Origin: Clostridium sp. SY8519
GTDB taxonomy: Bacteria > Bacillota > Clostridia > Lachnospirales > Lachnospiraceae
NCBI RefSeq assembly: GCF_000270305.1
Contig: NC_015737.1
Location: 1,860,501 to 1,924,500, forward strand
DNA length: 64,000 nt
Direction of reading: 5' to 3'
Shown here: positions 7,690 through 16,602 of the stretch, one piece after another
Numbering within the stretch: the stretch's first letter is position 1
Layout of the letters: every line of letters begins with the position of its first letter
Notes under the pieces: generated by a model
What the model was told of the DNA's origin: nothing
What the model saw: only the letters and a program-made list of their open reading frames with translations
The model's database searches: none
Position numbers and translations under genes: made by a program

Positions 7690-9456
7690 ATGAGAAAATT
7701 GCTTGTTTATATGAAAAAATACCGGAGAGATGCCGTGCTGGCACCGGTATTTAAATTAGTGGAAGCCTGTCTGGACCTGCTGATCCCCATTGTGGTGGCA
7801 GCCATTATCGATCACGGGATCGCCCAGGGAAACCGCCCTTACATTGTGAAGTGTTTCCTCCTGCTTCTGGTAATGGCAGCAGCCGGCATGGGCATATCCT
7901 TCGCGGCGCAGTGGTTTGCGGCCCGCTCCAGCGTGGGATTTGCCACAGAGATCCGCCAACGGCTGTTTGACCACATCCAGAAGCTGTCCTATACGGAGCT
8001 GGATACACTGGGCACGGATACACTGATTACCCGGATGACCAGTGATGTGAACCAGGTGCAGAACGGTGTGAACCTGGCTCTGCGGCTGTTATTGCGCAGC
8101 CCCTTTATCGTGGTGGGATCCATGGTGATGGCCTTTACCATTGATGTGCGCTGCGCCCTTGTTTTTGTGGTGACGATTCCGGCACTGAGTGTGATTATCT
8201 TCGGCATTATGTTTGCCAGCATTCCGCTGTTTAAAAAATCACAGGCCGCCCTGGATCGACTGCTGGGCACCACAAGGGAAAATCTTACCGGTGTCCGTGT
8301 CATTCGGGCTTTCTGCAAGGAAAAAGAAGAGGTGCAGGAGTTTGATGCCAGGAATGAAGCCCTGACCAAGATGAATGAGTTTGTGGGAAAACTGTCGGCA
8401 CTGATGAATCCTGCGACCTATGTGGTCATTAACGCCGCTACAATTTTTCTGATTCATGAGGGCGCGCTCCGGGTGAATCTGGGGGCGATCCATCAGGGGG
8501 ACGTAGTGGCCCTGTACAATTATATGGCGCAGCTGATCATTGAGCTGGTGAAGCTGGCCACGATGATTATCACGATTAACAAGTCGCTGGCCTGCGGCGA
8601 ACGGATTCAGAGCATTTTGGAAGTGGAGCCAGGCATGGAATATCCACGGCTGCAGACACAGGACCGGCAGCCCGTGCCGGCCGGCGCAGGAGCAGAAGGA
8701 AACGAAGATGCGGTGGCTTTCCATCATGTATCCTTCTCCTATGACGGTTCCGGGGAAGACGCAGTGTCAGATATCGATTTTTCTGTGAAAAAGGGCGAGA
8801 CTGTGGGAATTATCGGCGGCACCGGAAGCGGAAAAACCACTATTGTAAACCTGATCCCGCGATTTTATGATGTGACACAGGGCAGTGTGGAAGTGGACGG
8901 AAGCAATGTCAGGGATTATCCGGAAGGGAAGCTGATCGAACGGATCGGCGTCGTGCCCCAGAAGGCAGAACTTTTTGAAGGCAGTATCCGTGAGAATCTC
9001 CAGTGGGGAAAGGCGGACGCTTCCGATGAAGAACTGTGGGCGGCTCTTGCCACGGCCCAGGCCACAGAAGTGGTAAAAGGAAAAGACGGACAGCTGGATG
9101 CCCTGCTGGAACAGAACGGCCGAAATCTGTCCGGCGGTCAGAAGCAGCGGCTGACCATTGCGCGGGCGCTGGTCAAACAGCCGGAAATCCTGATTATGGA
9201 TGATTCCGCCAGTGCGCTGGATTTCGCGACAGATCTGAATCTGCGCAGAGCGGTGCGCGCGCTTGGACAGCGGATGACTGTGTTTATCGTGTCCCAGCGA
9301 ACGGCCAGCGTACGGACCGCGGACCAGATCCTGGTGCTGGATGACGGCAGACTGGTGGGACGGGGCACCCATGAGGAACTGATGCGGGACTGCGGCGTAT
9401 ATCAGGAGATCTATTACTCCCAGTATCCGGAAGAACGAAAGGAGGCGCAGGCATGA
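7690..9456 (+). CDS. ABC exporter subunit 1, degenerate NBD (heterodimeric)
   Basis: 588-aa half-transporter: six-helix exporter domain (about 1-310) fused to an ATPase domain (about 340-585). Walker A is GGTGSGKTT and the signature LSGGQKQR is intact. The Walker B region reads LIMDDSASALD, so the catalytic Glu is replaced by Asp, and the H-loop reads IVSQRTAS with Gln for His. These are the marks of the non-catalytic site in heterodimeric exporters such as TM287/288 and BmrCD. The stop overlaps the next gene's start by 4 nt, so the two subunits are translationally coupled. Likely exports drugs, lipids or peptides. Confidence 0.92.
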   Translation: MRKLLVYMKKYRRDAVLAPVFKLVEACLDLLIPIVVAAIIDHGIAQGNRPYIVKCFLLLLVMAAAGMGISFAAQWFAARSSVGFATEIRQRLFDHIQKLSYTELDTLGTDTLITRMTSDVNQVQNGVNLALRLLLRSPFIVVGSMVMAFTIDVRCALVFVVTIPALSVIIFGIMFASIPLFKKSQAALDRLLGTTRENLTGVRVIRAFCKEKEEVQEFDARNEALTKMNEFVGKLSALMNPATYVVINAATIFLIHEGALRVNLGAIHQGDVVALYNYMAQLIIELVKLATMIITINKSLACGERIQSILEVEPGMEYPRLQTQDRQPVPAGAGAEGNEDAVAFHHVSFSYDGSGEDAVSDIDFSVKKGETVGIIGGTGSGKTTIVNLIPRFYDVTQGSVEVDGSNVRDYPEGKLIERIGVVPQKAELFEGSIRENLQWGKADASDEELWAALATAQATEVVKGKDGQLDALLEQNGRNLSGGQKQRLTIARALVKQPEILIMDDSASALDFATDLNLRRAVRALGQRMTVFIVSQRTASVRTADQILVLDDGRLVGRGTHEELMRDCGVYQEIYYSQYPEERKEAQA

Positions 9457-11255
9457 GCAGAGGATTCCGACGTGGCGGCGCGCAGAAGCCGCAGAAAGAA
9501 AAACAGAATGCCATGGATACGTCTTCCAGCATGGCAGTGTTAAAGAAAGTGCTGGCAGTCATCGGCCGGTATAAGGCGCTGCTGGCAGCCAGCATTGTGA
9601 TGGCGGCTGTCTCTGTCATCATTCAGCTGTATATTCCGAATCTGTACGGCGATGCCATTGACGGCATCGTGGCGAAACACCGGGTGGATTTCTCCTTGGT
9701 GGCCTGGTACGGGCTTCGCATTGCGGTGCTGATGGTGCTGGCCGCACTGGCGACCTGGATCATGAACATCATCAACAACCGTCTGACGTTTCGGACTGTC
9801 AGGGATATCAGAGCCCGGGCGATCCGCCAGATTCAGGATCTTCCTCTGTCTTATCTGGATTCTCACAGTTCCGGGGATATTGTGCAGCGTGTCATCGCGG
9901 ACATCGATCAGCTGTCGGATGGCCTGCTGTTAGGATTTACGCAGCTGTTTTCCGGGATTGTCACGATCATTGCCACACTGGTCTTTATGTTCCAGAGAGA
10001 TATCGGAATCACCGTGCTGGTGATTGTGATGACCCCCCTGAGCTTTTTTGTGGCCCGTTTTATTTCCACCCGTTCGTTCCGGATGTTCCAGAAACAGACG
10101 GCAGTCCGGGGCCGGCAGACGGCGCTGATCAACGAAATGGTCGGCAGCGAAAAAGTGGTGAAGGCTTTCGGCCATGAAGAAACAGCCTCGGAACAGTTCC
10201 GTAAAGTGAACCTGGAACTGCAGGAATACTCCCAGAAGGCGGTGTTTTTCAGCTCCCTGACCAATCCGGGCACCCGGGCGGTAAATAATGTGATTTATGC
10301 GCTGGTGGCACTGGTAGGCGCCTTTCGGATCCTGGGCGGCAATCTGACCGTAGGCGGTCTGACCGTGCTTTTGTCCTACGCGAACCAGTACATGAAGCCT
10401 TTTAATGATATCAGCTCAGTGATTACGGAGCTGCAGAACGCGCTGGCCTGCGCGGCCCGGGTATTCGCGCTGATCGAGGCGGAACCCATGAGCAAAGAGC
10501 CGGATCGGGAACTGCAGGTGGCTCAGGGCAGTGTTGCCATTGAACATGCGGCGTTTTCTTATGAGAAAACAAAACCGCTGATTCAGGACTTTAATTTCCG
10601 GGCAGAGCCTGGTATGACCGTGGCGATTGTGGGTCCGACCGGATGCGGGAAAACCACACTGATCAACCTGCTGATGCGTTTTTACGATGTGGATGAAGGG
10701 AAGATTTCTGTGGATGGACAGGATATTTACCAGGTGACCCGGCAGTCCCTGCGGCGCGGATACGGTATGGTTCTGCAGGAGACCTGGCTGAAACAGGGAA
10801 CCGTGCGGGAGAATATCGCTTTCGGACGGCCGGAGGCATCCGAAGAGGAAATCATTCAGGCAGCCAAAGAGGCCCATAGCTGGGAATTTATCCGCAGGAT
10901 GCCGGAAGGGCTGGACACGGTGATTGACGATGACAGTCTGAGCCAGGGACAAAAACAGCTGCTGTGTATCACCCGGATCATGCTGACGCTTCCGCCCATG
11001 TTGATTCTGGACGAGGCGACTTCCAGTATTGATACCCGGACGGAAATCCGGATCCAGGAGGCATTCAGCAAGATGATGAAAGGACGGACCAGCTTCATTG
11101 TGGCACACCGGCTTTCCACCATTCGCAGCGCGGACCGGATTCTTGTCATGAAAGAGGGAAAAATCATTGAACAGGGAACCCATGAGGAACTGATGGCAGC
11201 CAATGGTTTTTATACGTCACTGTATAATTCCCAGTTTGCCGGCACCGCTTCATGA
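9453..11255 (+). CDS. ABC exporter subunit 2, catalytic NBD (heterodimeric)
   Basis: 600-aa partner of the preceding half-transporter, with a charged N-terminal extension of about 25 residues before the six-helix domain. The ATPase domain (about 350-595) has Walker A GPTGCGKTT, canonical Walker B LILDEATSSID and H-loop VAHRLST. Its signature reads LSQGQKQL rather than LSGGQ. In heterodimers this deviation pairs with the altered Walker B of subunit 1 to form the degenerate site, while the other composite site is catalytic. The complementary deviations show that the two proteins work together. The start overlaps the previous stop (ATGA). Confidence 0.92.
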   Translation: MSRGFRRGGAQKPQKEKQNAMDTSSSMAVLKKVLAVIGRYKALLAASIVMAAVSVIIQLYIPNLYGDAIDGIVAKHRVDFSLVAWYGLRIAVLMVLAALATWIMNIINNRLTFRTVRDIRARAIRQIQDLPLSYLDSHSSGDIVQRVIADIDQLSDGLLLGFTQLFSGIVTIIATLVFMFQRDIGITVLVIVMTPLSFFVARFISTRSFRMFQKQTAVRGRQTALINEMVGSEKVVKAFGHEETASEQFRKVNLELQEYSQKAVFFSSLTNPGTRAVNNVIYALVALVGAFRILGGNLTVGGLTVLLSYANQYMKPFNDISSVITELQNALACAARVFALIEAEPMSKEPDRELQVAQGSVAIEHAAFSYEKTKPLIQDFNFRAEPGMTVAIVGPTGCGKTTLINLLMRFYDVDEGKISVDGQDIYQVTRQSLRRGYGMVLQETWLKQGTVRENIAFGRPEASEEEIIQAAKEAHSWEFIRRMPEGLDTVIDDDSLSQGQKQLLCITRIMLTLPPMLILDEATSSIDTRTEIRIQEAFSKMMKGRTSFIVAHRLSTIRSADRILVMKEGKIIEQGTHEELMAANGFYTSLYNSQFAGTAS

Positions 11256-11281
11256 ATGGAAAAGAAATCAGAAATTACGGC

Positions 11282-11310
11282 TTGCAATGGCGAAAAAGCA
11301 GGGCTATAAT
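11282..11310 (+). promoter_or_regulatory. Promoter of the thi operon
   Basis: TTGCAA (11282-11287), a 17-nt spacer and TATAAT (11305-11310), placing the transcript start just ahead of the TPP riboswitch. Confidence 0.75.
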
Positions 11311-11328
11311 AGAATTAACAAGTGAACA

Positions 11329-11421
11329 GCGGGGAGCTTGAGGATGACAGCATCCGGACAGGCTGAGAGGAAGGTACACCTTCGACCCATACACCTGATT
11401 TGGATAATGCCAACGTAGGAA
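11329..11421 (+). promoter_or_regulatory. TPP riboswitch (THI element)
   Basis: The conserved THI-box elements are present in order: GGGGAGCTTG, CTGAGAGGAAGG, CGACCC, ACACCTGATTTGGATAATGC and CCAACGTAGGAA, the last ones quoted in pieces. Thiamine pyrophosphate binding stabilises this fold. A terminator hairpin about 25 nt downstream and the following thiS gene indicate transcription attenuation: high TPP stops the operon. Confidence 0.95.
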
Positions 11422-11447
11422 AGTCTGGAAATAAGATGAGAATACAG

Positions 11448-11479
11448 GGAAGACGCCAGTCAGGCGCCTTCCTTTTTTT
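11448..11479 (+). terminator. Riboswitch-controlled terminator
   Basis: GGAAGaCGCC pairs with GGCGcCTTCC across a short loop, followed by seven T residues. It lies between the TPP aptamer and thiS, and is the likely expression platform. Confidence 0.85.
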
Positions 11480-11530
11480 CGTGTTTTTCGCTGTTTGCAC
11501 AGGAATGAAAGGAAAGGAGCAGGGACCCGA

Positions 11531-11725
11531 ATGGTACAGATTAACGGAGTACAACTGGACACAGCCGGCAGGACACTGGCGGATTATCTGCGGGAAGCGG
11601 GCTATGATCCCCGCGTCATTGCTGTGGAATACAATGAAGCAATTCTGCCCAAAGACAGGTATGCCGCTGTGATTCTGCAGGATGGCGATGTGGTGGAGAT
11701 CGTACAGTTCATGGGCGGCGGCTGA
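11531..11725 (+). CDS. thiS: Sulfur carrier protein ThiS
   Basis: 64-aa ubiquitin-fold sulfur carrier for thiazole synthesis. The start at 11531 (MVQINGV) is chosen over an upstream in-frame ATG at 11495, which lies close behind the terminator; AAGGAG is 11 nt before it. The protein ends in FMGGG, the Gly-Gly tail whose last residue is adenylylated and converted to a thiocarboxylate. It carries the usual DGDVVEIV segment before the tail. It is the first gene of the riboswitch-controlled operon, but the usual activating enzyme gene thiF is not in the cluster. Confidence 0.92.
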   Translation: MVQINGVQLDTAGRTLADYLREAGYDPRVIAVEYNEAILPKDRYAAVILQDGDVVEIVQFMGGG

Positions 11726-11811
11726 CAGACCGTCTGCAGACCGTAAGACACAGGAAGGGCGGAAGTTCCGGACAGAGTTCCGTCTGGGCAGAAACAGAAA
11801 GAAGGAGCAAA

Positions 11812-12585
11812 ATGGAGACACAGGACAAATTAGTCATTGGCGGAAAGGAATTTTCCTCCCGGTTTATTCTGGGATCGGGGAAATATTCCCTGAAACTGAT
11901 CCGGGCAGCAGTGGAAGATGCCGGCGCGGAGATCGTGACACTGGCGGTACGCCGGGCAAATACAACGGAAAAAGAAAATATCCTGGATTATATTCCGGAA
12001 GGAGTGACGCTGCTTCCCAATACTTCAGGAGCCAGGAACGCGGAGGAAGCCGTGCGGATTGCCCGTCTGGCCCGGGAGCTGGGATGCGGTGATTTCGTCA
12101 AGATCGAAATCATGCGGGATTCCAAATACCTGCTGCCGGACAATCAGGAGACGATCCGGGCGACAGAGATCCTGGCCCGGGAGGGGTTCGTGGTACTGCC
12201 TTATATGTATCCGGATCTGAATGCGGCCAGGGATCTTGTTTCGGCCGGCGCGGCAGCCGTGATGCCTCTGGCTTCCCCCATCGGATCCAACAAAGGACTG
12301 GCCACCAGAGAGTTTATTCAGATTCTGATTGATGAAATCGACCTGCCCATCATTGTGGACGCGGGAATCGGCAGACCGTCCCAGGCCTGTGAGGCAATGG
12401 AAATGGGCGCGGCGGCGATTATGGCCAATACGGCACTGGCCACAGCCGGGGATCTTCCGCTGATGGCTTCGGCTTTTCGCAAAGCCATCGAAGCCGGCAG
12501 ACAGGCATATTTATCCGGACTGGGACGCGTGCTGCTGCGGGGAGCGGCGTCTTCCGACCCGCTGACCGGATTCCTGCATGACTGA
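11812..12585 (+). CDS. thiG: Thiazole synthase ThiG
   Basis: 257-aa TIM-barrel enzyme that joins 1-deoxyxylulose 5-phosphate, ThiS thiocarboxylate and dehydroglycine into the thiamine thiazole. It matches ThiG along its full length: [19 protein letters not shown] at the start, VTLAVRR, the catalytic-lysine strand in [19 protein letters not shown] and [11 protein letters not shown] for phosphate binding. AAGGAG precedes the ATG. The end overlaps the first possible start of thiH by a few bases, so translation of the two is probably coupled. Confidence 0.95.
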   Translation: METQDKLVIGGKEFSSRFILGSGKYSLKLIRAAVEDAGAEIVTLAVRRANTTEKENILDYIPEGVTLLPNTSGARNAEEAVRIARLARELGCGDFVKIEIMRDSKYLLPDNQETIRATEILAREGFVVLPYMYPDLNAARDLVSAGAAAVMPLASPIGSNKGLATREFIQILIDEIDLPIIVDAGIGRPSQACEAMEMGAAAIMANTALATAGDLPLMASAFRKAIEAGRQAYLSGLGRVLLRGAASSDPLTGFLHD

Positions 12586-12601
12586 GGAGGTGTACAGAGC
12601 A

Positions 12602-13855
12602 ATGGAAAATGAGTTTATCTTTGACTCGGACCAGATGACGGCAAAGAGCCTGGAAAAAAAGCACCGGCTGGAAACCGATCCCTCCTCCCGGACGGATCAT
12701 ATGAAGTACCAGCCGGGGATGGAACAGATTGACTCGGACGTCTGTGAAAAAGTCATGGAGCAGATGAACAGTTATGACTGCAGTCAGTATACGGCCCGTG
12801 ATGTCCGGGCGGCACTGGATCATGAGATCTGCAGCATCGAAGACTTCAAAGCACTGCTGTCTCCTGCGGCGGAACCGTTCCTGGAAGAGATGGCGCAGCG
12901 GGCACGCAGGGAAACAAGCAGGCATTTCGGCAATACGGTGTATCTGTTCACCCCGCTGTATATTGCAAATTACTGCGAAAACTACTGCGTATATTGCGGA
13001 TTTAACTGCTACAATCAGATCACCCGTGTGAAACTGACGCTGGAGCAGGTGGAGCATGAGATGAAGGTGATCGCGGACAGCGGCATGGAAGAGATCCTGA
13101 TTCTGACCGGAGAAAGCAGGGCAAAGAGCGATGTGAAGTACATCGGGGAAGCCTGCCGGCTGGCACGGAAATATTTCCGCATGGTGGGACTGGAGGTCTA
13201 TCCGGTTAATACAGAGGATTACCGGTATCTGCACGAATGCGGCGCGGACTATGTGACGGTGTTCCAGGAAACATATGACACGGACAAATATGAGACCCTC
13301 CATCTGCTGGGGCATAAGCGGGTGTGGCCCTACCGGTTTCATGCCCAGGAACGCGCGCTTATGGGCGGCATGCGGGGCGTAGGATTTTCCGCGTTGCTGG
13401 GTCTGTCAGATTTCCGCAAAGACGCCCTGGCCACTGGGATGCATGTGTATTATCTGCAGAGAAAATATCCCCAGGCGGAGATGTCCCTGTCCTGCCCGCG
13501 TCTGCGGCCGATTATCAATAACGAGAAGATCAATCCCCTGGATGTGGGGGAGCGGCAGCTGTGCCAGGTGCTGTGCGCGTACCGGATTTTTCTGCCTTAT
13601 GTGGGCATCACCGTATCTTCCAGGGAAAGCGCCCAGTTCCGCAATGGTATCGTAAAAATCGCGGCCACAAAAATATCTGCCGGCGTGTCAACCGGAATCG
13701 GAGACCATGAGAGCAAGTATACCGGCAGACAGGCACAGGAAAAAGAAGGAGACGAGCAGTTTGAGATCTGCGACGGCAGAAGCCTGTCCGGGATGTACGA
13801 AGATATGTCCGATGAGGGGCTGCAGCCGGTGCTGAATGATTATCTGTATGTATAA
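12602..13855 (+). CDS. thiH: 2-iminoacetate synthase ThiH (radical SAM tyrosine lyase)
   Basis: 417-aa radical SAM enzyme that cleaves tyrosine to dehydroglycine (2-iminoacetate) and p-cresol, the anaerobic route to the glycine part of the thiazole. The 4Fe-4S motif CENYCVYC (CX3CX2C) lies near residue 125. The start at 12602 (MENEFIF) follows GAGGAGG by about 9 nt; the frame also has an ATG at 12578 inside thiG. Use of ThiH rather than the oxygen-dependent ThiO agrees with an anaerobe. Confidence 0.94.
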   Translation: MENEFIFDSDQMTAKSLEKKHRLETDPSSRTDHMKYQPGMEQIDSDVCEKVMEQMNSYDCSQYTARDVRAALDHEICSIEDFKALLSPAAEPFLEEMAQRARRETSRHFGNTVYLFTPLYIANYCENYCVYCGFNCYNQITRVKLTLEQVEHEMKVIADSGMEEILILTGESRAKSDVKYIGEACRLARKYFRMVGLEVYPVNTEDYRYLHECGADYVTVFQETYDTDKYETLHLLGHKRVWPYRFHAQERALMGGMRGVGFSALLGLSDFRKDALATGMHVYYLQRKYPQAEMSLSCPRLRPIINNEKINPLDVGERQLCQVLCAYRIFLPYVGITVSSRESAQFRNGIVKIAATKISAGVSTGIGDHESKYTGRQAQEKEGDEQFEICDGRSLSGMYEDMSDEGLQPVLNDYLYV

Positions 13856-13870
13856 AAACGGAGGCGGCTT

Positions 13871-14476
13871 TTGAAAATCATAGGAGTAACCAGCCGGAAG
13901 CTGAGCAGAGAACCGTTTTTGGAACGAATCCGGAAAATTGTCCGCGGACATCCGGATGCTCTGATCCTTCGGGAAAAAGACCTGTCCCCGGAACAGTACC
14001 GAAGACTGGCGGCAGAAGTACTGGAACTCTGCCGCCGGGAGCAGGTGACGGGTATTCTGCACAGTTATCCGGCGGCCGCCCGAAGTCTGCAGGCTGCCGC
14101 GTTGCATGTCCCGCTGCCCGCCCTTGTGCAGATGTCTGCCGAAGAACGGAAGAGCTTTAGAGTCCTGGGCGCATCCTGCCATTCGGTGGAAGAAGCGCGG
14201 CAGGCGGAAGCGCTGGGCTGTACCTATCTGACCGCGGGCCATATTTTCGCGACGGACTGCAAGAAAGGGTTGCCGGGCCGGGGCGCTGAGTTTCTCACGG
14301 AAGTCTGCGGGGCCGTGCACATCCCGGTGTATGCCATTGGCGGAATTACGCCGGAGCGCCTGAAAGAGCTGCGCGATACCGGCTGTGCCGGTGTCTGCGT
14401 CATGAGCAGCCTGATGGGATGCGCGGATCCGGGCGCGCTGATTGATGCTCTGCGGGAATCAGATTTTATGGAGTGA
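13871..14476 (+). CDS. thiE: Thiamine-phosphate synthase family protein (ThiE/TenI type)
   Basis: 201-aa TIM-barrel of the ThiE/TenI family. Kept features are LILREKDL near residue 35, ILHSYP near 60 (LH-N/S motif), AGHIFATDCKKGLPGRG for phosphate binding, and YAIGGITPERLKEL near the end. It starts at a TTG with GGAGG 6 nt upstream, 15 nt after thiH, so it is the last gene of the operon. True ThiE couples the pyrimidine and thiazole halves; TenI-like members instead tautomerise the thiazole. The region around the ThiE metal site (a VHLG-type motif) is not clear here, so TenI-type function is possible. Confidence 0.75.
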   Translation: MKIIGVTSRKLSREPFLERIRKIVRGHPDALILREKDLSPEQYRRLAAEVLELCRREQVTGILHSYPAAARSLQAAALHVPLPALVQMSAEERKSFRVLGASCHSVEEARQAEALGCTYLTAGHIFATDCKKGLPGRGAEFLTEVCGAVHIPVYAIGGITPERLKELRDTGCAGVCVMSSLMGCADPGALIDALRESDFME

Positions 14477-14477
14477 A

Positions 14478-14524
14478 AAAAGACCTTTCTGTTCCGGAAA
14501 AAGATCCGGATCAGAAAGGTCTTT
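14478..14524 (-). terminator. Bidirectional terminator between thi operon and lactate permease
   Basis: AAAGACCTTTCTG pairs with CAGAAAGGTCTTT around a TCCGGA/TCCGGA inner stem. Read on the minus strand the stem is followed by TTTTTT, so it fits best as the terminator of the permease gene; on the plus strand the T-run is only three. Confidence 0.75.
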
Positions 14525-14597
14525 ATGGCAGGCCTGTAAAAACAGTTCTGTATCATTGAGTCCCGCTGCCTGAAAAGCAGTCAGGGCATAAATTCGA

Positions 14598-16175
14598 TTA
14601 TCCGATCTGTACACCGAGCATCGGGAGCAGATATGTGCACAGGCAGGCGATGATTACGCACAGGACGCAGTACTTGGCGGTGGCGCTCATCAGCTTGCTT
14701 TCCTGACCGGACATACCGATGGCTGCTGCACCGATGGCAAGGCCCTGGGGGCTGATCATCTTGCCGATGCCGGCGCCCATGGTGTTAGCGGTAGCAAGCC
14801 AGTACGGGTTGGCGCCGATGGCTTCCGCTGTCTGCCGCTGCATATCGCCAAAGAGCACGGTGGTGGAAGTACCGCTGCCGGTTACGAAAGCGCCGATGAC
14901 ACCGATCAGAGGAGATACCAGCGGGAAGAAGTTTCCGGATTTCTCCAGGAGTCCTGCGATATCAGAGGTCATGCCGGAGTGGCTCATTACCTTGGCGGTG
15001 GCCAGTACGGCACAGATGGTGACGATGGTCTTCCAGTTGCTTTTTACCGTTTTGACAAAAACTCTGCCCATGGTACCAAAGCTTGCGCCCTGAATCAGTC
15101 CGCCGATGATGGCAGCGATGAAGATGATGACACCAGGGGTGTTGATCCAGGTAAAGCCCAGCGGATCACCGGTTCCCGTATAAATCTGGAAACTGCTCTT
15201 AATGGAGCTCAGCGGTCCGTTGATAAACGGGATGATCTTGCTGGTGCAAAGCAGGAAGATGAAGATCAGTACGAAAGGACTCCATGCTTTGATGCCTTCC
15301 TTTACGTCAAAATGTTCTTCTGCTGCGGCTGCGCCTTCACCGGATTCCGGTACTTTCTTCAGTACGCGGTATTCATCCGGAACCGGGCGGTTTTTGGTTT
15401 TTACACCAAGCAGGATGGTAACCACCATACATACGATGGAGCCGATGATATTCGGAAGCTCCGCGCCGATGCCGAAGGCAGTCAGAACCGCCGGGGCAAC
15501 GAATGCGAGAGAAGAAATCACTGTGATGCCGAAGACACCTTTTAAAGCCTTGAATCCCTTGCCAAGAATGCAGATGGCGATAAACGGAGACAGGAACATC
15601 AGAATCAGTTCGATGACAGCGGTATTTGCTGCCAGGGTGCCTACATCCAGCCCGGTAACAGTGGCCAGTGTGGCGGTAGGTACGCCGACAGAACCGAAAG
15701 CGGTAGGCGTGGTATTGATAACGAAACAAGCGACTACCGTCAGAATCGGGTTGAAGCCTAACGCAACCATGATACCTGCCGGGATAGCGACTGCGGTACC
15801 GAATCCGGCCATACCTTCCATGAAGTTGCCGAATCCCCAGCCGATGATCAGCATCAGGATACGCTGATCCATGGATACGCTGGCAAGCATTTTCTTAATG
15901 GAATCCATGGCTTTGGTTTCCAGGGTCAGATTATAGGTAAACAGCGCCGCGATGATAACCAGAATAATCGGCCATAACGCGTTCAGCGTACCTTCCAGCG
16001 CAGCGGAAGCAGCGTCGACCGGGCGCATATGCCAGAACGGAATCGCGACTGCCTCAATGGCTGCGATGACCAGCGCGATCACGCAGGCTTTAAAGCCGGC
16101 CATCTTGATGCCGCTCAGTGCAACAATCAGCCAGATGATCGGGATTAAAGCAAGGATAAACTTGACAAATAACAT
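14598..16175 (-). CDS. lctP: L-lactate permease family transporter
   Basis: 525-aa integral membrane protein of the LctP family, which imports lactate or glycolate with protons. It is hydrophobic throughout with about 12-14 predicted helices, and has the family landmarks FGNFMEGMAGFGTAVAIPAG, TPTAFGSVGVPT and, near the end, GAFVTGSGTSTTVLFG and GAGIGKMISPQ. One soluble acidic insert occurs around residues 260-295 (VPESGEGAAAAEE). AAAGGAGGATTG lies before the ATG. No lactate dehydrogenase is adjacent; the gene stands alone between two terminators. Lactate uptake or export is the likely role. Confidence 0.92.
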   Translation of the reverse strand: MLFVKFILALIPIIWLIVALSGIKMAGFKACVIALVIAAIEAVAIPFWHMRPVDAASAALEGTLNALWPIILVIIAALFTYNLTLETKAMDSIKKMLASVSMDQRILMLIIGWGFGNFMEGMAGFGTAVAIPAGIMVALGFNPILTVVACFVINTTPTAFGSVGVPTATLATVTGLDVGTLAANTAVIELILMFLSPFIAICILGKGFKALKGVFGITVISSLAFVAPAVLTAFGIGAELPNIIGSIVCMVVTILLGVKTKNRPVPDEYRVLKKVPESGEGAAAAEEHFDVKEGIKAWSPFVLIFIFLLCTSKIIPFINGPLSSIKSSFQIYTGTGDPLGFTWINTPGVIIFIAAIIGGLIQGASFGTMGRVFVKTVKSNWKTIVTICAVLATAKVMSHSGMTSDIAGLLEKSGNFFPLVSPLIGVIGAFVTGSGTSTTVLFGDMQRQTAEAIGANPYWLATANTMGAGIGKMISPQGLAIGAAAIGMSGQESKLMSATAKYCVLCVIIACLCTYLLPMLGVQIG

Positions 16176-16287
16176 AACACAATCCTCCTTTTGTTTTCTT
16201 GAAACATTTGTCTATTATAATGCCATATTGCCGGAGAAAATTCAATGCTTTTTATCAAAATAAACAAACGAAAAAAATAAATATTGT

Positions 16288-16319
16288 TATAATATAGACA
16301 AATTAGACAAAATATTATA
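16288..16319. promoter_or_regulatory. Dyad with inner direct repeat, candidate lctP operator
   Basis: TATAATAT and its complement ATATTATA flank two direct copies of TAGACAAA (TAGACAAAT, TAGACAAAA). The site lies about 70 nt upstream of the minus-strand -10 of lctP. It could bind a lactate-responsive or redox regulator; no family consensus is recognised. Confidence 0.35.
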
Positions 16320-16528
16320 GGAAAAACTTGACAAAACTTAGGGAGTATGACGAGAGTGAAGGGCAAATTGTACAAAAAGTCAAACAATAGAAACCTGTTG
16401 CACTTTCCGGAGCGATTTGTTTATAATATTTTCCGGACCGCTGTTTTTTGCAGAGACAGAGGTCCGGGCGGGGATACTTTTTGTTGATTTTTGCAGAGAT
16501 GAACAAGTCGCTTTCTTATCCCCCGAAG

Positions 16529-16552
16529 AGCAGGCTGCCGCTTTTGCGGCAG
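16529..16552 (+). terminator. GC-rich hairpin before the TraX-like gene
   Basis: AGGCTGCCGC-TTTT-GCGGCAGCCT, a perfect 10-bp stem. The following bases (GTCCTGCTTTATGG) have only a short T-run, so termination may be weak. Confidence 0.45.
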
Positions 16553-16566
16553 CCTGTCCTGCTTTA

Positions 16567-16575
16567 TGGTATACT
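16567..16575 (+). promoter_or_regulatory. Extended -10 promoter of the TraX-like gene
   Basis: TGGTATACT fits TGnTATAAT and sits 28 nt before the start codon, leaving room for the AAAGGAAG ribosome binding site. Confidence 0.5.
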
Positions 16576-16602
16576 TGACAGAAAAAGAAAGGAAGAAACT
16601 GC

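Larger units (their letters stand above)
16176..16602. other. AT-rich intergenic region, lctP / TraX-like
   Basis: About 430 bp. Next to lctP are its ribosome binding site and a minus-strand TATAAT (16219-16214). Farther out lies a 32-bp dyad (16288-16319). A 46-codon frame at 16347-16487 has a weak GGGAG before it but no other support. A GC-rich hairpin at 16529-16552 and an extended -10 at 16567 lead into the TraX-like gene. Confidence 0.5.

Noticed and set aside
16347..16487. 46-codon frame upstream of the TraX-like gene
   Set aside because: Only a weak GGGAG is present, the product has no recognisable features and it overlaps a likely regulatory region.
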